Position numbers and translations under genes: made by a program. A DNA stretch of 64,000 nucleotides from the NCBI GenBank assembly GCA_023807065.1, contig JAJJLU010003496.1:1-64000 (forward strand), in the 5' to 3' direction. Below the pieces are notes generated by a model. It had not been told where the DNA came from, did no database searches, and worked only from the letters and a program-made list of their open reading frames with translations. The number at the start of each line of letters is the position of its first letter. The stretch's first letter is position 1. Shown piece after piece: positions 40,447 to 50,433 of this stretch. The stretch comes from Isotricha intestinalis. Its lineage: Eukaryota > Ciliophora > Litostomatea > Vestibuliferida > Isotrichidae.

Positions 40447-42031
40447 ATGTATAACATTTATGTAAAAGAAAAACAAGATAAAGAAAAAAAACAAAAAGAA
40501 AGAGAAGCTTTAAAATATACAAACTATAGGAAAAAATTTAAAAGTAATACTAATAAATATAATTTAACAAAAAATTAAATAGAACAAATTCCAATAATGT
40601 ATGAAAACTATGAAAAAAGAGTAAAAGATTTCATAACAGATGTAAATTAATAATATAAAATATTTTTAGATGACATTACCAGAAAATAAAGTAGTAGTAC
40701 AAGATGTAACAAAAAAAATAATTAATCCACGTCAAAATATGTATAACCAAAGAACAAAAGGAAAACCATTTATTTTCAAAGGTTACACAACAGAAGTTGA
40801 AAGAATAAAAGACACTTTAAAAAATAATAGATATTTATTTCATTTATCAGAAGAATTTGATAAGCCAAAATCATATACAAAAAATATATCACAGTCAACA
40901 GAGAAATTATTATATAATAATACAGTTGGAAATATGACATTTTCCCAAAAATATGAATTAAATAAGTTAATTCCTTCTACGAAGAGAATAGTAGATAATA
41001 AAAACTTAAATTCAGATGTTTTAGATTATTTAATTAAAAATGATATTATAATTCAACCTCAAATGAGATTTAAAGCAAGAACTGATTTAGAAAGAGTATA
41101 TGAAGCTTTAACAGGAAATTATTACAGAGAAAATGAAAGAGAAATTTTAAATAGACAATTAAAAAGTATAGATTTATTTACTTATAAAAAACCAACAGAT
41201 TTTTTAAAATTATCAAATTCATTAAATCATAATCTTGACGACATAGATAAAAATGAAGAAGATACAAAAACAAAATATAAAATTATTCCTAATCCTAATA
41301 TTGAAGAAGAACAAAAAAAAGATTCTTTAGATAAAAGAAATATATATAGAAACCCAAAAATTTATTATGTTCCTCAAAATAATGAAAGATGGAAAAAAAG
41401 ATCTGATTTAAATGCAGAAGCAGCAGGAATTTTAAAAGAATATCATCAAAAAACTCATTTTAAAGCCACTGAAGAAATAGCAGAAAATAAAATAAAAACT
41501 AAGAAAAAACCCAATAATGATAATAATACTTTTGAGATTCCTTATATTATTAATACTAGAAAAAGAAAAAAAAGAAAAAATATTTTTAGCTTTGATGATG
41601 ATATTGAAAAAAAATTAAAGAATGATGAGTATATTCCTTATAATAAAAATTATAATCCTATTAAAAAATATGATATGAATGGTAAAGATGTTATTAATTC
41701 TGAATCAATGCAAATTTTAACTTCAATGGCTTTTACAAGTCCTCAAGATTCTTCGTTTAAAAATGAAGATTCTGAACAAACTATGAAAGTTCATAATGTT
41801 AAAAATAAAAAAAATTTAGTTGATGAAAATAATGTTTTAATTGGTAATGAAATTTTATATAAAGCAACTCAATTTGATTTAATTGCTAATAGAGTTTTAA
41901 AATTATGTAATGTTTATCAAAAAAAGAATAGACATAATAATGGAAGTTTAAAAAAAGGAAATGGAAAAATGATGTTTACTCAAGGTTTAAGTGTTAATCA
42001 ATTTGAAAAAAAATATGATTTAAGTGGGTAA
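40447..42031 (+). CDS. Three-exon protein of unknown function
   Basis: Reconstructed gene: exon 1 40447-40543, intron 40544-40582 (39 nt, GTAATAC...AAATAG, with a TACTAAT branch-like site at its start), exon 2 40583-40641, intron 40642-40669 (28 nt, GTAAAT...TTTTAG), exon 3 40670-42031. The joined frame gives 505 residues with no internal stop, beginning MYNIYVKEKQDKEKKQK and crossing the junctions as KKQIPIMYENYEK and FITDMTLPENK. The body is Lys/Asn/Tyr-rich with short conserved-looking segments (RQNMYNQRTKGKPFIFKGYT, ARTDLERVYEALTGNYY). No domain is recognised. It looks like a cytoskeletal or ciliary structural protein, which is inference. Confidence 0.65.
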
Positions 42032-42303
42032 AGAGTTTATTTCTTTTTATGTTTATTAAAGTTTTTAATAAAATAAGAGTTTGTTAATAACTCTTAATTA
42101 TTAAATTTATTTTATAAAAGTTACCATATTTATTATTTGATTTTTTTAATAAGAAAACAACAAAAATTAAATTATGATATAAAAAATATTTATAAATAAA
42201 ATTTTTTTATTAAAGTATAATTGTTAATTATTTTATACTTTTAAAACTTAAATATTTTCAATAATATTTCACTAAAAATAATAAACAAAATAATTAATAA
42301 ACA

Positions 42304-43692
42304 TTATTTTTTTTGACTTTCCTTCAATTTAAAATAATTTGAAATAGCATTATTAATTCTTCCATCAATATCAATTTCTTCTGTATAAACTCTTTGATGC
42401 ACTCTCAAATTTATATAATTCCTACAAAAGAAATATAAGGCAATGACAATAAGAACAAAGAAAATAATTAAAAATACAATAAATATTTTAGCTCCAATAC
42501 CTAAAGAATTGAATTTATTATGTTCTAAAAAAAATATACAAAACTCAGGTTTTTCTTCTATTTTATTACATAATTCATAAATTAATTTTTCTTCTTTAAT
42601 AATGCCTTCAAGTGGAATTGTATTTATAGTTATTGCTGGAAAAGAATTTAAACCATAATCAATTTGAAGTGAATAATCTATTTCAAAAAGTTTATTTTCT
42701 TTATCATAATCAATTTTTCCATATTGATTTTTTATCCCAAAACTTTGATATATACAATCTTCTATTTCATCTTCTTCAATTCCAATTTTATTTAATACAT
42801 ATGAAGAACATTTAATATTAAATTCTCTATTTTCATAACATTCACTATAAAAATTATTCATGTAATCAAAATAATAATGGATGGAGTCTTTATGGAAAAT
42901 GAATACACATTTTTGTCTTAAATTTTCTAATAAAACATTTACAGATGATGCAATACTTCCAGATTTAGGAAAATAACAATATTTTCCTTTAGAAAAACAA
43001 TTTTCAATATTTTTTGGATTATTTTGATTATAATAAGGACTTTGATGAGTAACATATCTAGGAATAAATTTGATTTTTCCATTAAAATCAGTATAATATT
43101 CAGAAATAGTTTTAATTAACGGATAAGCTTTTTCTTCATGAGAACTGAAGAAAAATTCCAAATGAATTTCTTCAATTTCATTATAACCAAAAGACACTTC
43201 AGTAGTGATTTTTTTCCATGGATTGTTTAATAAATAATCCATAATAAAAGTTCCATCATTTAAACTAATCATAGCAACAGGAATATAAATATCACCTCCA
43301 GTACCATCATCGCTCATAATTAATTTATGAATATCCTCATTATTATTATTTATAATTATTAACATCCCTGCTCCTGCATTTTGAGAATTTCTTGCTTTAG
43401 AAACAAAAGAACATCCTCCTCTTTTAACTAAAATTATAGGAAAATCTGATTTAAATTTAGGATTATTATATATAAAATTATCTGGGAAAGATTCACAAGC
43501 ATCTTTACTAAAATTTTCTGAGTCTATTATTATTTCTCCACGAGATATAAAATTTGATGGTATATTTCCAAAATTTGCATATTCTAATTCTAAAGTTGGT
43601 TTTAATGAAGATGCAAGTTCTTTAGGACCTATTATTTTTATTTCTTGAGATGTTAAGGAAATTAAAATTAAGATTATTAAGAGTGAGGACAT
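42304..43692 (-). CDS. Vacuolar sorting receptor-like protein (PA domain, TM, YxxL tail)
   Basis: A 462-residue type I membrane protein: signal peptide (1-16), PA domain (about 20-165, with VKRGGCSFVSKARNSQNAGA and DGTGGDIYIPVAMIS), and a Cys-containing central domain with YFDYMNNFYSECYENR and LNKIGIEEDEIEDCI. Then FPAITINTIPLEG and ELCNKIEEKPEFC, a transmembrane helix (about 398-420) and a cytosolic tail. Order and motifs match plant VSR/BP80 receptors, including the tail element EIDIDGRINNAISNYFKL, comparable to the plant YMPL sorting signal (here YFKL). It should sort soluble hydrolases to the vacuole or lysosome. The neighbouring aspartic-protease-fold gene could encode such cargo. Confidence 0.85.
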   Translation of the reverse strand: MSSLLIILILISLTSQEIKIIGPKELASSLKPTLELEYANFGNIPSNFISRGEIIIDSENFSKDACESFPDNFIYNNPKFKSDFPIILVKRGGCSFVSKARNSQNAGAGMLIIINNNNEDIHKLIMSDDGTGGDIYIPVAMISLNDGTFIMDYLLNNPWKKITTEVSFGYNEIEEIHLEFFFSSHEEKAYPLIKTISEYYTDFNGKIKFIPRYVTHQSPYYNQNNPKNIENCFSKGKYCYFPKSGSIASSVNVLLENLRQKCVFIFHKDSIHYYFDYMNNFYSECYENREFNIKCSSYVLNKIGIEEDEIEDCIYQSFGIKNQYGKIDYDKENKLFEIDYSLQIDYGLNSFPAITINTIPLEGIIKEEKLIYELCNKIEEKPEFCIFFLEHNKFNSLGIGAKIFIVFLIIFFVLIVIALYFFCRNYINLRVHQRVYTEEIDIDGRINNAISNYFKLKESQKK

Positions 43693-43758
43693 TTTTTGAA
43701 AATGAGTTTTTTTATATATATGTTATTTTTATTTTTTTAAATATTTATTTTTATTTAT

Positions 43759-45070
43759 TTATTCTTTTGATAGTTGTTTAAATTCATAAAGTTCTATTCC
43801 TTTTTTTGTTATTTTTTCATATTTAAATTGCTTTATTTTATATTTTAAAGGATATAAATAAATTATTGAGAAAATTAGTAGAGTGTCAATAATAAAAATT
43901 ATAAATTTTATTTTGTTGATTTTTGATTTATGAATAAAATCAAAATATAAACTGTTAACAATTTGAATTTTATCATTTTCATAATCATATATAATGAATT
44001 CCATATTAAAAGCTTTTATTGGGTTAATATTCCATATATTATCAAAAATTGAAGTAACAGTTGATAAAGATAAACATTGTAAATTTGTTTGTGTTATATA
44101 AGAAAAATTATATGGAAAATAAATATTGTTTTCTCCTAAAATAAAATACGATAAAACTTGTGTTTCATTATGCAATGATGAATTATAATAATACTCTTTT
44201 AAATAGTATTTTTTAGAATAAAAATTTCTTTTTTTATTTCCAAAAGTAAAAGATAAATAAAATAACTTAATATATTTTTGAATATAAGGATTTTCTGATT
44301 CATCAGGTGATAAAATTATTCCTTCATCTAAAAATTGGTTTATTGGAATAAAAGTACTATTAATTTTAAAATTTTCTTTTTTATCATCATGATTAATTTC
44401 AATTTCTAAAGGACTTATAAATTTAATTGGTAAAAATTTATCTTCTTCATTGTTTAAATATTTATTAAGTCCTATTATAGTTTTATTATTAATTTGTTTT
44501 AAAAATTTTTCAAAGTTTCCAAATTGAATTTTTTTATTATTTAAATCAATACCAAACATTAATTTATCTATTAAATTATTTTCTTTCATTTTATTTAATA
44601 AAGACATATTTTTATATAAATTGATTTGTTCATTTTTATTAAAAGATAAACCAATAATCCCATCAATATTTTTAGGAAGAAAAATTGATTCATAGCTTCT
44701 TGTAAGTAAAAAATTTAATTGAGTTTGAAAAATGAATTCTTTATTATTTTTATAAAAAACAAAAGAAAATAAATCTTTTGATAAAAGACCAGAAAAATTA
44801 CCATAAATATTATTAAAATTTAATTGAATGTTTGACTTTTTAAAAAATGAATTGCTTTTATTATATTTATATTTTCTATTTTTAAAATCATATTTATAAG
44901 AATCAAAAAGTAAAATATAATTTGAACTTAAATCAACAATTAAATTAAGACTAATATTACCAACTTTACAATTAATAAAAGAATCATTCCAAATAAAAAT
45001 AAATAAATCATCATTTCCTTTAACTTTAACTTGAAAAAAGTAAAAAACAAAAAAAAAAATGAAAAAACAT
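43759..45070 (-). CDS. Pepsin-fold (A1) aspartic protease-like protein, probably inactive
   Basis: The first in-frame ATG is at 44607, but the same frame is open without Met back to about 45078 and encodes the whole N-lobe. The real start is probably the ATG at 45070, which lies in another frame just before a run of A/T homopolymer (45044-45066); a one-base length change there would join it to the hydrophobic signal peptide IFFFVFYFF. A1 landmarks: NCKVGNISLNLIVDLSSNY (first active site), YNKSNSFFKKSNIQL, FSGLLSKD and IDGIIGLSF, then NQFLDEGIILSPDE (second site) and a C-terminal TM helix. The DTG motifs are replaced by D-L-S and D-E-G, so catalysis is doubtful. About 437 residues. Confidence 0.72.
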
Positions 45071-45112
45071 TTTTTAATTTAAAAAAAAAATTAAAAAAAA
45101 TTTAAAACAAAA
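45071..45112. promoter_or_regulatory. 42-nt divergent intergenic region
   Basis: The gap between the probable start of the aspartic-protease-like gene (45070, minus) and the ATG of the Cys-rich secreted protein (45113, plus). It is almost only A and T and must serve both transcription units. No separate elements can be resolved. Confidence 0.4.
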
Positions 45113-45637
45113 ATGTCATTTCAAATATTTTTTTTTTTAATTTCTTTCCTTAAAAAAACTTTGGAAGAAGATTTATGTTCAGTATTAGAAGAAAAAAAAT
45201 GTTTAATTCCTTTAGAAGGAAAAAAAGTAAGTTTTAATGTTCCTATATTTCAAGGAAGATGTTGTTTAAATAGTTTAAAAAAATGTGAATATGTATCAGA
45301 GCCAAGTTTAGGAAAAATAAAGAATAATGATTATAAATGTGGAACAAGAATGGAAAGTTGTTTATCACATATTATGAAAAATGCTTTAAATAAAGAAGAA
45401 TGTACTACTTTTTCAATTGAAATGCCTTATAGATGTTGTTATATTAAATATAAAAGTGAAGGAAGATGCTTTCCAATTGATACTAGTAGACATAAAAATA
45501 TTTATAGTACTAAATATCATATTAAAGCTGAATTTGGATATTTTGATGGAGGAGATATTCATATTGATTGTATTGGAGACTTCTTGAAGGTTAGATTTTT
45601 CATAGTTTTTTTTGTTTTGGCATTATTGGTTTTATAA
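45113..45637 (+). CDS. Cys-rich secreted or GPI-anchored protein
   Basis: A 174-residue protein with an N-terminal hydrophobic signal (FQIFFFLISFL), a Cys-rich extracellular part (about twelve Cys, including CCLNSLKKC and RCCYIKY) and a C-terminal hydrophobic stretch without a cytosolic tail (FFIVFFVLALLVL), as expected for a GPI-attachment signal. The family is not recognised. Its divergent neighbour is another secretory-pathway gene. The paired Cys suggest a disulfide-rich surface protein. Confidence 0.65.
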   Translation: MSFQIFFFLISFLKKTLEEDLCSVLEEKKCLIPLEGKKVSFNVPIFQGRCCLNSLKKCEYVSEPSLGKIKNNDYKCGTRMESCLSHIMKNALNKEECTTFSIEMPYRCCYIKYKSEGRCFPIDTSRHKNIYSTKYHIKAEFGYFDGGDIHIDCIGDFLKVRFFIVFFVLALLVL

Positions 45638-45980
45638 AATTTGTTTTTTTTTTTTGTTTTTGAAATATTATTATTATTTTTTAAGTTTATTTAGAAGTAA
45701 TTAATAAAATATAAATAATTGTTAAGTTTTATTATAATTAAACATAATTTATTTCACTTTTATCCAGATATTGTGAATCTTTTAAAAAAAATAATAAGAC
45801 TAATTTTGAAAAATACATTTTATTTTATTAGAATTTATGTTTAAAAATTAAACATAATTTTTTTGTTGAATCATTTTTACATTTACCTCAATGAATTATG
45901 AAATAAATATTTATATATATCAATAGTTTATTTTAAAAATATAAGTAATATAATAAATATAAAATATTTAAATAAAACAA
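45638..45980. other. Spacer before the GC-rich island, nothing recognised
   Basis: About 340 nt of ordinary AT-rich sequence following the secreted-protein stop, with no coding-quality frame. The transition to the GC-rich island at 45981 is abrupt. Confidence 0.6.
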
Positions 45981-46318
45981 GTGAGCTGCCAGATTATTGG
46001 AAACGGTGATGTCCAGACAGGTGATGACCTTGACGTAATTATCTTGTTCTCCAAACAATCCATACACTCGCTCACCGCAACTTGGATTGCAGTTGTTGAA
46101 TTGAGTTGCCTCCAGTGCGGCAAACTCTTTTACCAAAGCAAAAGAAGAAGCTTTAAAAGGATTTGCCTATTTAGGTGCAGTATGGTTTGGAAACAGTAAA
46201 CAACACTTAGCTTTCTCGGCACATAGAAGGATACTTAGCAGCACGCTCTTCCTCAGAGATACCAGCACTTTCAGCCCAACGCTGTGAGCCAATCTTGGTG
46301 ATTAAGCGTTATTTGTGA
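45981..46318. other. GC-rich island: structured RNA gene or inserted foreign DNA
   Basis: About 340 nt at roughly 47% G+C (28 of 60 in each of two lines counted) inside about 20% G+C surroundings. It contains several inverted repeats: GTGAGC 45981-45986 with GCTCAC 46070-46075; CCGCAA 46075-46080 with TTGCAG 46087-46092 (paired throughout only if the RNA is the minus strand, by a G-U); GAGTTGCC 46103-46110 with GGCAAACTC 46119-46127; and AACGCT 46278-46283 with AGCGTT 46305-46310. A direct repeat GGTGATGTCC/GGTGATGACC lies at 46005-46029. In very AT-rich genomes such contrast is typical of structural RNA genes. However, both strands also show short Ala/Glu-rich open stretches of bacterial character, so a bacterial or phage-derived insertion or a chimera is equally possible. 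I could not match it to tRNA, SRP, RNase P or U RNAs. Confidence 0.45.
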
Positions 46319-46687
46319 TTACAAATTTAAAAAAATAATTCTTATTTCAAAAAATAATTAATTTAAAAATAGAATATATAAATTTTTATGGACCTTTGAA
46401 GAATCAAAAAATATTATTTTTAATTGAATATTTATCACATTTATAATTTATATTGAAATAATTCAATTCAATCATTGCATTAAATTAAGAAACAAAAATA
46501 ATATTTATTCAGACTAAATGACAATAATCTAGAAATTCTAGTTTAAAATTAGGGTAAATTATTTTATTAAAACAAATAAAGCTTTAATTATGGATCAAAT
46601 TATAATTAAAAAAAATGTGATTCTCACAAAATGATTTTAAATTAAGTAAAATTTAAAATAAATTGATTCAAAAAAATTTAAATAATA
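46319..46687. other. Spacer after the GC-rich island, nothing recognised
   Basis: About 370 nt of AT-rich DNA between the island and the 3' end of the WD40 gene. No gene or repeat was seen. Confidence 0.6.
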
Positions 46688-47656
46688 CTAATTTTTCCAT
46701 AATTCTATTTTATTTTCACTTGTTGCAATAACAATTTTCCCATCATCAAATACTTTTAAAAGTATTAATCTTTCTAAATGATTATGATTATGATTATTAT
46801 GCTCATTATTTTCATTAATTAATTTATGCTTTTCTCCTATTTTAATAATTTCATTGTCTTTAATTTCCCATTTAATAATAGAATTATTGTTTCCTTTGAA
46901 AACTCCATTTGTAAAAAGAAAATTATTTTTTTTAATTACATTTAAAACACCTCCTACAATTTTTATTCTTTTAAAAATATTATGAGTTTTTAAATCAATT
47001 AAATTTAAACCAGCAAACACTCCAATACCTAAAATATAATCATTAATCATAATTAAAGAATTTTGAAAGCCTTCAAAATAAATATTATTTAAATAACATA
47101 TTTTCTGATAAAATAATAAATTCCAAAATTGTAAATTTTGTTCTTTATAAGGAGCTAAAATAATTTCATTTAATTTCTTACAATAAATAATAGCTTCAAT
47201 TGGTGCTGATAAATTAGCTAAAGTCATTGTGCATTGATATATTTTATCATAATTATCATATTTTTTAAAGATTTTAACAGTTTGATCATCAGAGCCCGAA
47301 GCAAATTCATATTCATTTAATTCAATAATTCTATTAACACTAAAATTATGATATAATAAAGAAGAAATAATTTTATATTCTGTATTTGAAATTAATTTAA
47401 TAACTGTAATTTTACCATCAGCACAAGCAGAAACTAAATAATTATTTGATAATTGAATTATATTATTTATTGGAGTGTCAAAATCTAAAATTTCAATTTC
47501 AGGTAAAAAGGTATTTTTTTCATATATGATTATTGAACAATCATCTGATGATGATGCTAATCGACCGTCATTTAATATTAATATACACATTATATATGAT
47601 GTATGATAATTTAAAGTTTTGAATTTTTGAATATCTTTTATATTTAATTTATCCAT
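46688..47656 (-). CDS. WD40-repeat protein
   Basis: The start taken is the ATG at 47656 (MDKLNIKDI), 322 residues; the frame is open a little further upstream but without ATG. WD40 repeats are seen as IMCILILNDGRLASSSDDCS followed by IIIYE, then NNIIQLSNNYLVSACADGKI, VNRIIELNEYEFASGSDDQT followed by VKIFKK, and further weaker blades to the C-terminus (KVFDDGKIVIATSENKIELW). About six to seven blades form one propeller, a protein-interaction platform. The Asp/Ser turn motifs are preserved, but GH and WD dipeptides are mostly lost. The specific role is unknown. Confidence 0.75.
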   Translation of the reverse strand: MDKLNIKDIQKFKTLNYHTSYIMCILILNDGRLASSSDDCSIIIYEKNTFLPEIEILDFDTPINNIIQLSNNYLVSACADGKITVIKLISNTEYKIISSLLYHNFSVNRIIELNEYEFASGSDDQTVKIFKKYDNYDKIYQCTMTLANLSAPIEAIIYCKKLNEIILAPYKEQNLQFWNLLFYQKICYLNNIYFEGFQNSLIMINDYILGIGVFAGLNLIDLKTHNIFKRIKIVGGVLNVIKKNNFLFTNGVFKGNNNSIIKWEIKDNEIIKIGEKHKLINENNEHNNHNHNHLERLILLKVFDDGKIVIATSENKIELWKN

Positions 47657-47784
47657 GAAGAAATTATAATAATTTGAAAAGAAATTCAATTTGAGGTTTA
47701 TATTTTTTTCATTAAATGATTAAATATATAAATTAATAATTTTTAATAAAATATTTTATAATTTTTATAAATTATATATTTTAT

Positions 47785-48264
47785 TTAAACTTGTGTTTTA
47801 CTCCTAAAATAAGTGCTATTTTCTTTTTTCATTTCATTAACTTGACTTTGTAATTCTTTAACAGTTTTATTTAATTTAACAATATTATCATTTTTTTCTT
47901 TTATTAAATTTTTCAATTCTTCATTTTCTTTATGTAATAATTTAATTTCATTCATTACTTCAAATTTAAATTCTTCAATAGCAAGAAAAGCACATCTACA
48001 ATTAGTTTCATGACTAATAGAAACATAAATTCTAGTTCCTTTTAAATTTGGAACAGGATATTTTTTTTCAATTGAACTTGCTTCTTTTGAATAAACTATT
48101 TGTTTACATGGACAATAACCATAATTTAATCTAATATATTCTTTTAATTCTTTTTCTGAAATTTTTTTTTCTAAAGGAAATGATTCTAACCTATTCATTG
48201 CTCTTTCATTTGGATATTCTCCACCTTCAAATTGAATGATTTGAACTGTTACTTGACTACCCAT
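47785..48264 (-). CDS. Small protein with C-terminal coiled coil
   Basis: A 159-residue protein. The first 95 residues look globular, with NYGYCPCKQIVYS and ETNCRCAFLAIEEF contributing two CxC pairs that could coordinate a metal. The last 60 residues form a regular coiled coil (LLHKENEELKNLIKEKNDN, then LNKTVKELQSQVNEM). Not recognised. It lies upstream of, and in the same direction as, the WD40 gene. Confidence 0.55.
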   Translation of the reverse strand: MGSQVTVQIIQFEGGEYPNERAMNRLESFPLEKKISEKELKEYIRLNYGYCPCKQIVYSKEASSIEKKYPVPNLKGTRIYVSISHETNCRCAFLAIEEFKFEVMNEIKLLHKENEELKNLIKEKNDNIVKLNKTVKELQSQVNEMKKENSTYFRSKTQV

Positions 48265-48329
48265 TAAATTATATTAATTGATTTAAAAAAAATTTTAGGT
48301 GTTTATAGTTATTATAATTAAAGTTCAAT

Positions 48330-49475
48330 TTATTTAAAAATATATTTATTAAAGATATTAGTTATTTGAGTTTCTAATTTATCTGGAAAATTACTTGAAT
48401 TTAATATTGAAAGTTCAGTTGAGCTTAAATCACTATTGGTTATAAAAGAAGTATTGTTGTTGCTTTTTAAATTATTATTTTTATTATTTGTTGGATTCCT
48501 TTTTCTTTTATTAAGAAAAAAATTATTAGAAGCTTCAACATAGAATTCATTATTCATTACATCTAATAAATTTAAATTCCTTTTTTTATTTCTTTTTTTT
48601 GTTTTTTGAACTGTTTCTTCTTCTTCTAATTCAATAATAGTATTATCACCATCATTAATTTTATTATTCTTATTATTATTATTATTATTTTGAATTTGAT
48701 GTTTCTTTATCCAATTAAGTTTTGCAAAATGATTACCCATCCTTCCATCAGAAAAAAAGTATTTTTTAATATTATCATATAAATCTAAAGCTTCATCTTC
48801 ATTTTTTAAACTTATTTTAATTTTTCCACAATTTATATATTCCACTAATTGATTTTTAATTTCTGAAATTGATGTATTTTGAAAAGCTCTTTCATCATAC
48901 TTTATTACATCTGTTAGAAAATGAATAATATCTTCTTTTTTAGAATTTATTAATTTATTTGTTAATTCTCTACATCCATGAATTTTTTTTTTTCTTAAAA
49001 TAAAAAAATTATGATTTTTTATATTTTGATAATATTTACAACAATGAAGACAAAGATGTCTTTTAATTATTTTATCTTTTCTAACTTCTTTGACAAATGT
49101 TTCAAAAGTAATATTATTATCAAAAGAATAATGTTTAAATTGATTTTCTTTAAACTTTGAAAAATAAGTGTAATAATTTCGAACTAAAAAAAATTCATCA
49201 TTTATTTTTGTATAATATTTCTTTGTATAAAAATCAACCATAATCAAGTTATACTTTAAAGATAAATTATTTTTAAAATCATTATATTCATCATTAAGTA
49301 CTTTTCTTATCTTTTCCAAAATTAAATTTTTATCTTTTAGATTTAAGTGTTTTGCAAAGGAAAAAATATGATTCATTTCTTTGAAAGTAAATTCATTGTA
49401 ATTTATATAATGAGTTTTTTTATGATTTAGAGGACAAGATTTATAACAAATTTCACATATTTTTCGATTATCCAT
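48330..49475 (-). CDS. Hypothetical protein with Cys/His clusters
   Basis: The start is the ATG at 49475 (MDNRKICEICYKSC), 381 residues. Zinc-binding-type clusters occur at the N-terminus (CEICYKSCPLNHKKTH) and around residues 140-170 (LCLHCCKYY, then KKKIHGC). The middle is helical and basic; the C-terminal third is Asn/Lys-rich and disordered. The Cys/His pairs suggest a nucleic-acid or protein-binding zinc protein, but I cannot assign a family. Confidence 0.5.
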   Translation of the reverse strand: MDNRKICEICYKSCPLNHKKTHYINYNEFTFKEMNHIFSFAKHLNLKDKNLILEKIRKVLNDEYNDFKNNLSLKYNLIMVDFYTKKYYTKINDEFFLVRNYYTYFSKFKENQFKHYSFDNNITFETFVKEVRKDKIIKRHLCLHCCKYYQNIKNHNFFILRKKKIHGCRELTNKLINSKKEDIIHFLTDVIKYDERAFQNTSISEIKNQLVEYINCGKIKISLKNEDEALDLYDNIKKYFFSDGRMGNHFAKLNWIKKHQIQNNNNNNKNNKINDGDNTIIELEEEETVQKTKKRNKKRNLNLLDVMNNEFYVEASNNFFLNKRKRNPTNNKNNNLKSNNNTSFITNSDLSSTELSILNSSNFPDKLETQITNIFNKYIFK

Positions 49476-50433
49476 CACAAATTATAAAAACATATTGAAT
49501 ATTATTATATATAACAAATCCAAATATTAAAAAATATATTAAAAAAATTAAAAAAAAATAAAAATGAATTTTGTTAATATTATTAATACAAAAAATATTT
49601 GATTTTTAATCAAAAAAAATTCTATAAAAAATTTCTAATTGTATATAATTTCTTTATAAAATTTATTGATATAATTGTGAAAATGTTTAACAAAAATCAT
49701 CATGGGTGATTAAGAGAAAATAATAAAGTTGTTATAAATTAATCTCTAATTATCCTCAATTTTTTTTATAAAAATATTTTCTTATTTTTTCATAAGAATA
49801 ACTACAATTAATTTTTACTAATTTTTAATTAATTGAATGTAATACGATAAAATATTTATATAATTATTTCTTTGTTTTTTTCTTTTTCTCTTTTACGATT
49901 TATGAATTTATAAATAATACAAAAAAATAATCAATTTTAAAAAAGTAAATTAAATAAAAAAAATTTAAACAAAAAATAAATTAGATAAATGAAATAGGAT
50001 AATATTAAAAAAATAAAATAAATCAGAAAAGAAGAAAGAAACATATAACAAATAAATTAAAATATAATAAAATGAATAAATAAAATTTAGAGGATATTAC
50101 TAATTATTAAGGAAATATTAGAATATATTGAAAATATAAATTTTATAAAAAATATTATTGAATAATTTAAAAAAGTCTATTAATTGAATTAATGCAGTTA
50201 AATTAAGTAAAAAAAAAAAAGTTATTAAATCATTAATTTTTTATATTCTATAGAATAACGAATAGAGATTTAAAACGGATAACTTTTATTCAAAAAAGAT
50301 TATTTTAACAATTAATATTTTATTTAATTAAAAAAAATATTAAAATATTTTTTTTTTTTTAAATTTACTATTTTTACGTTTATTAATAAATAATAATATA
50401 TGAATGAATTATATAATCAAATGTTTACTTTAA
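49476..50433. other. 0.95-kb spacer, nothing recognised
   Basis: AT-rich sequence with long A and T tracts. I found no coding-quality frame on either strand and no GC-rich RNA candidate. It holds the promoter of the leftward Cys/His gene and the 3' end of the next leftward gene. Confidence 0.55.

Noticed and set aside
45933..46199. Protein genes inside the GC-rich island on either strand
   Set aside because: The open stretches are short, overlap on opposite strands, lack homology that I recognise and differ in codon use from all other genes. They are described under the island instead.
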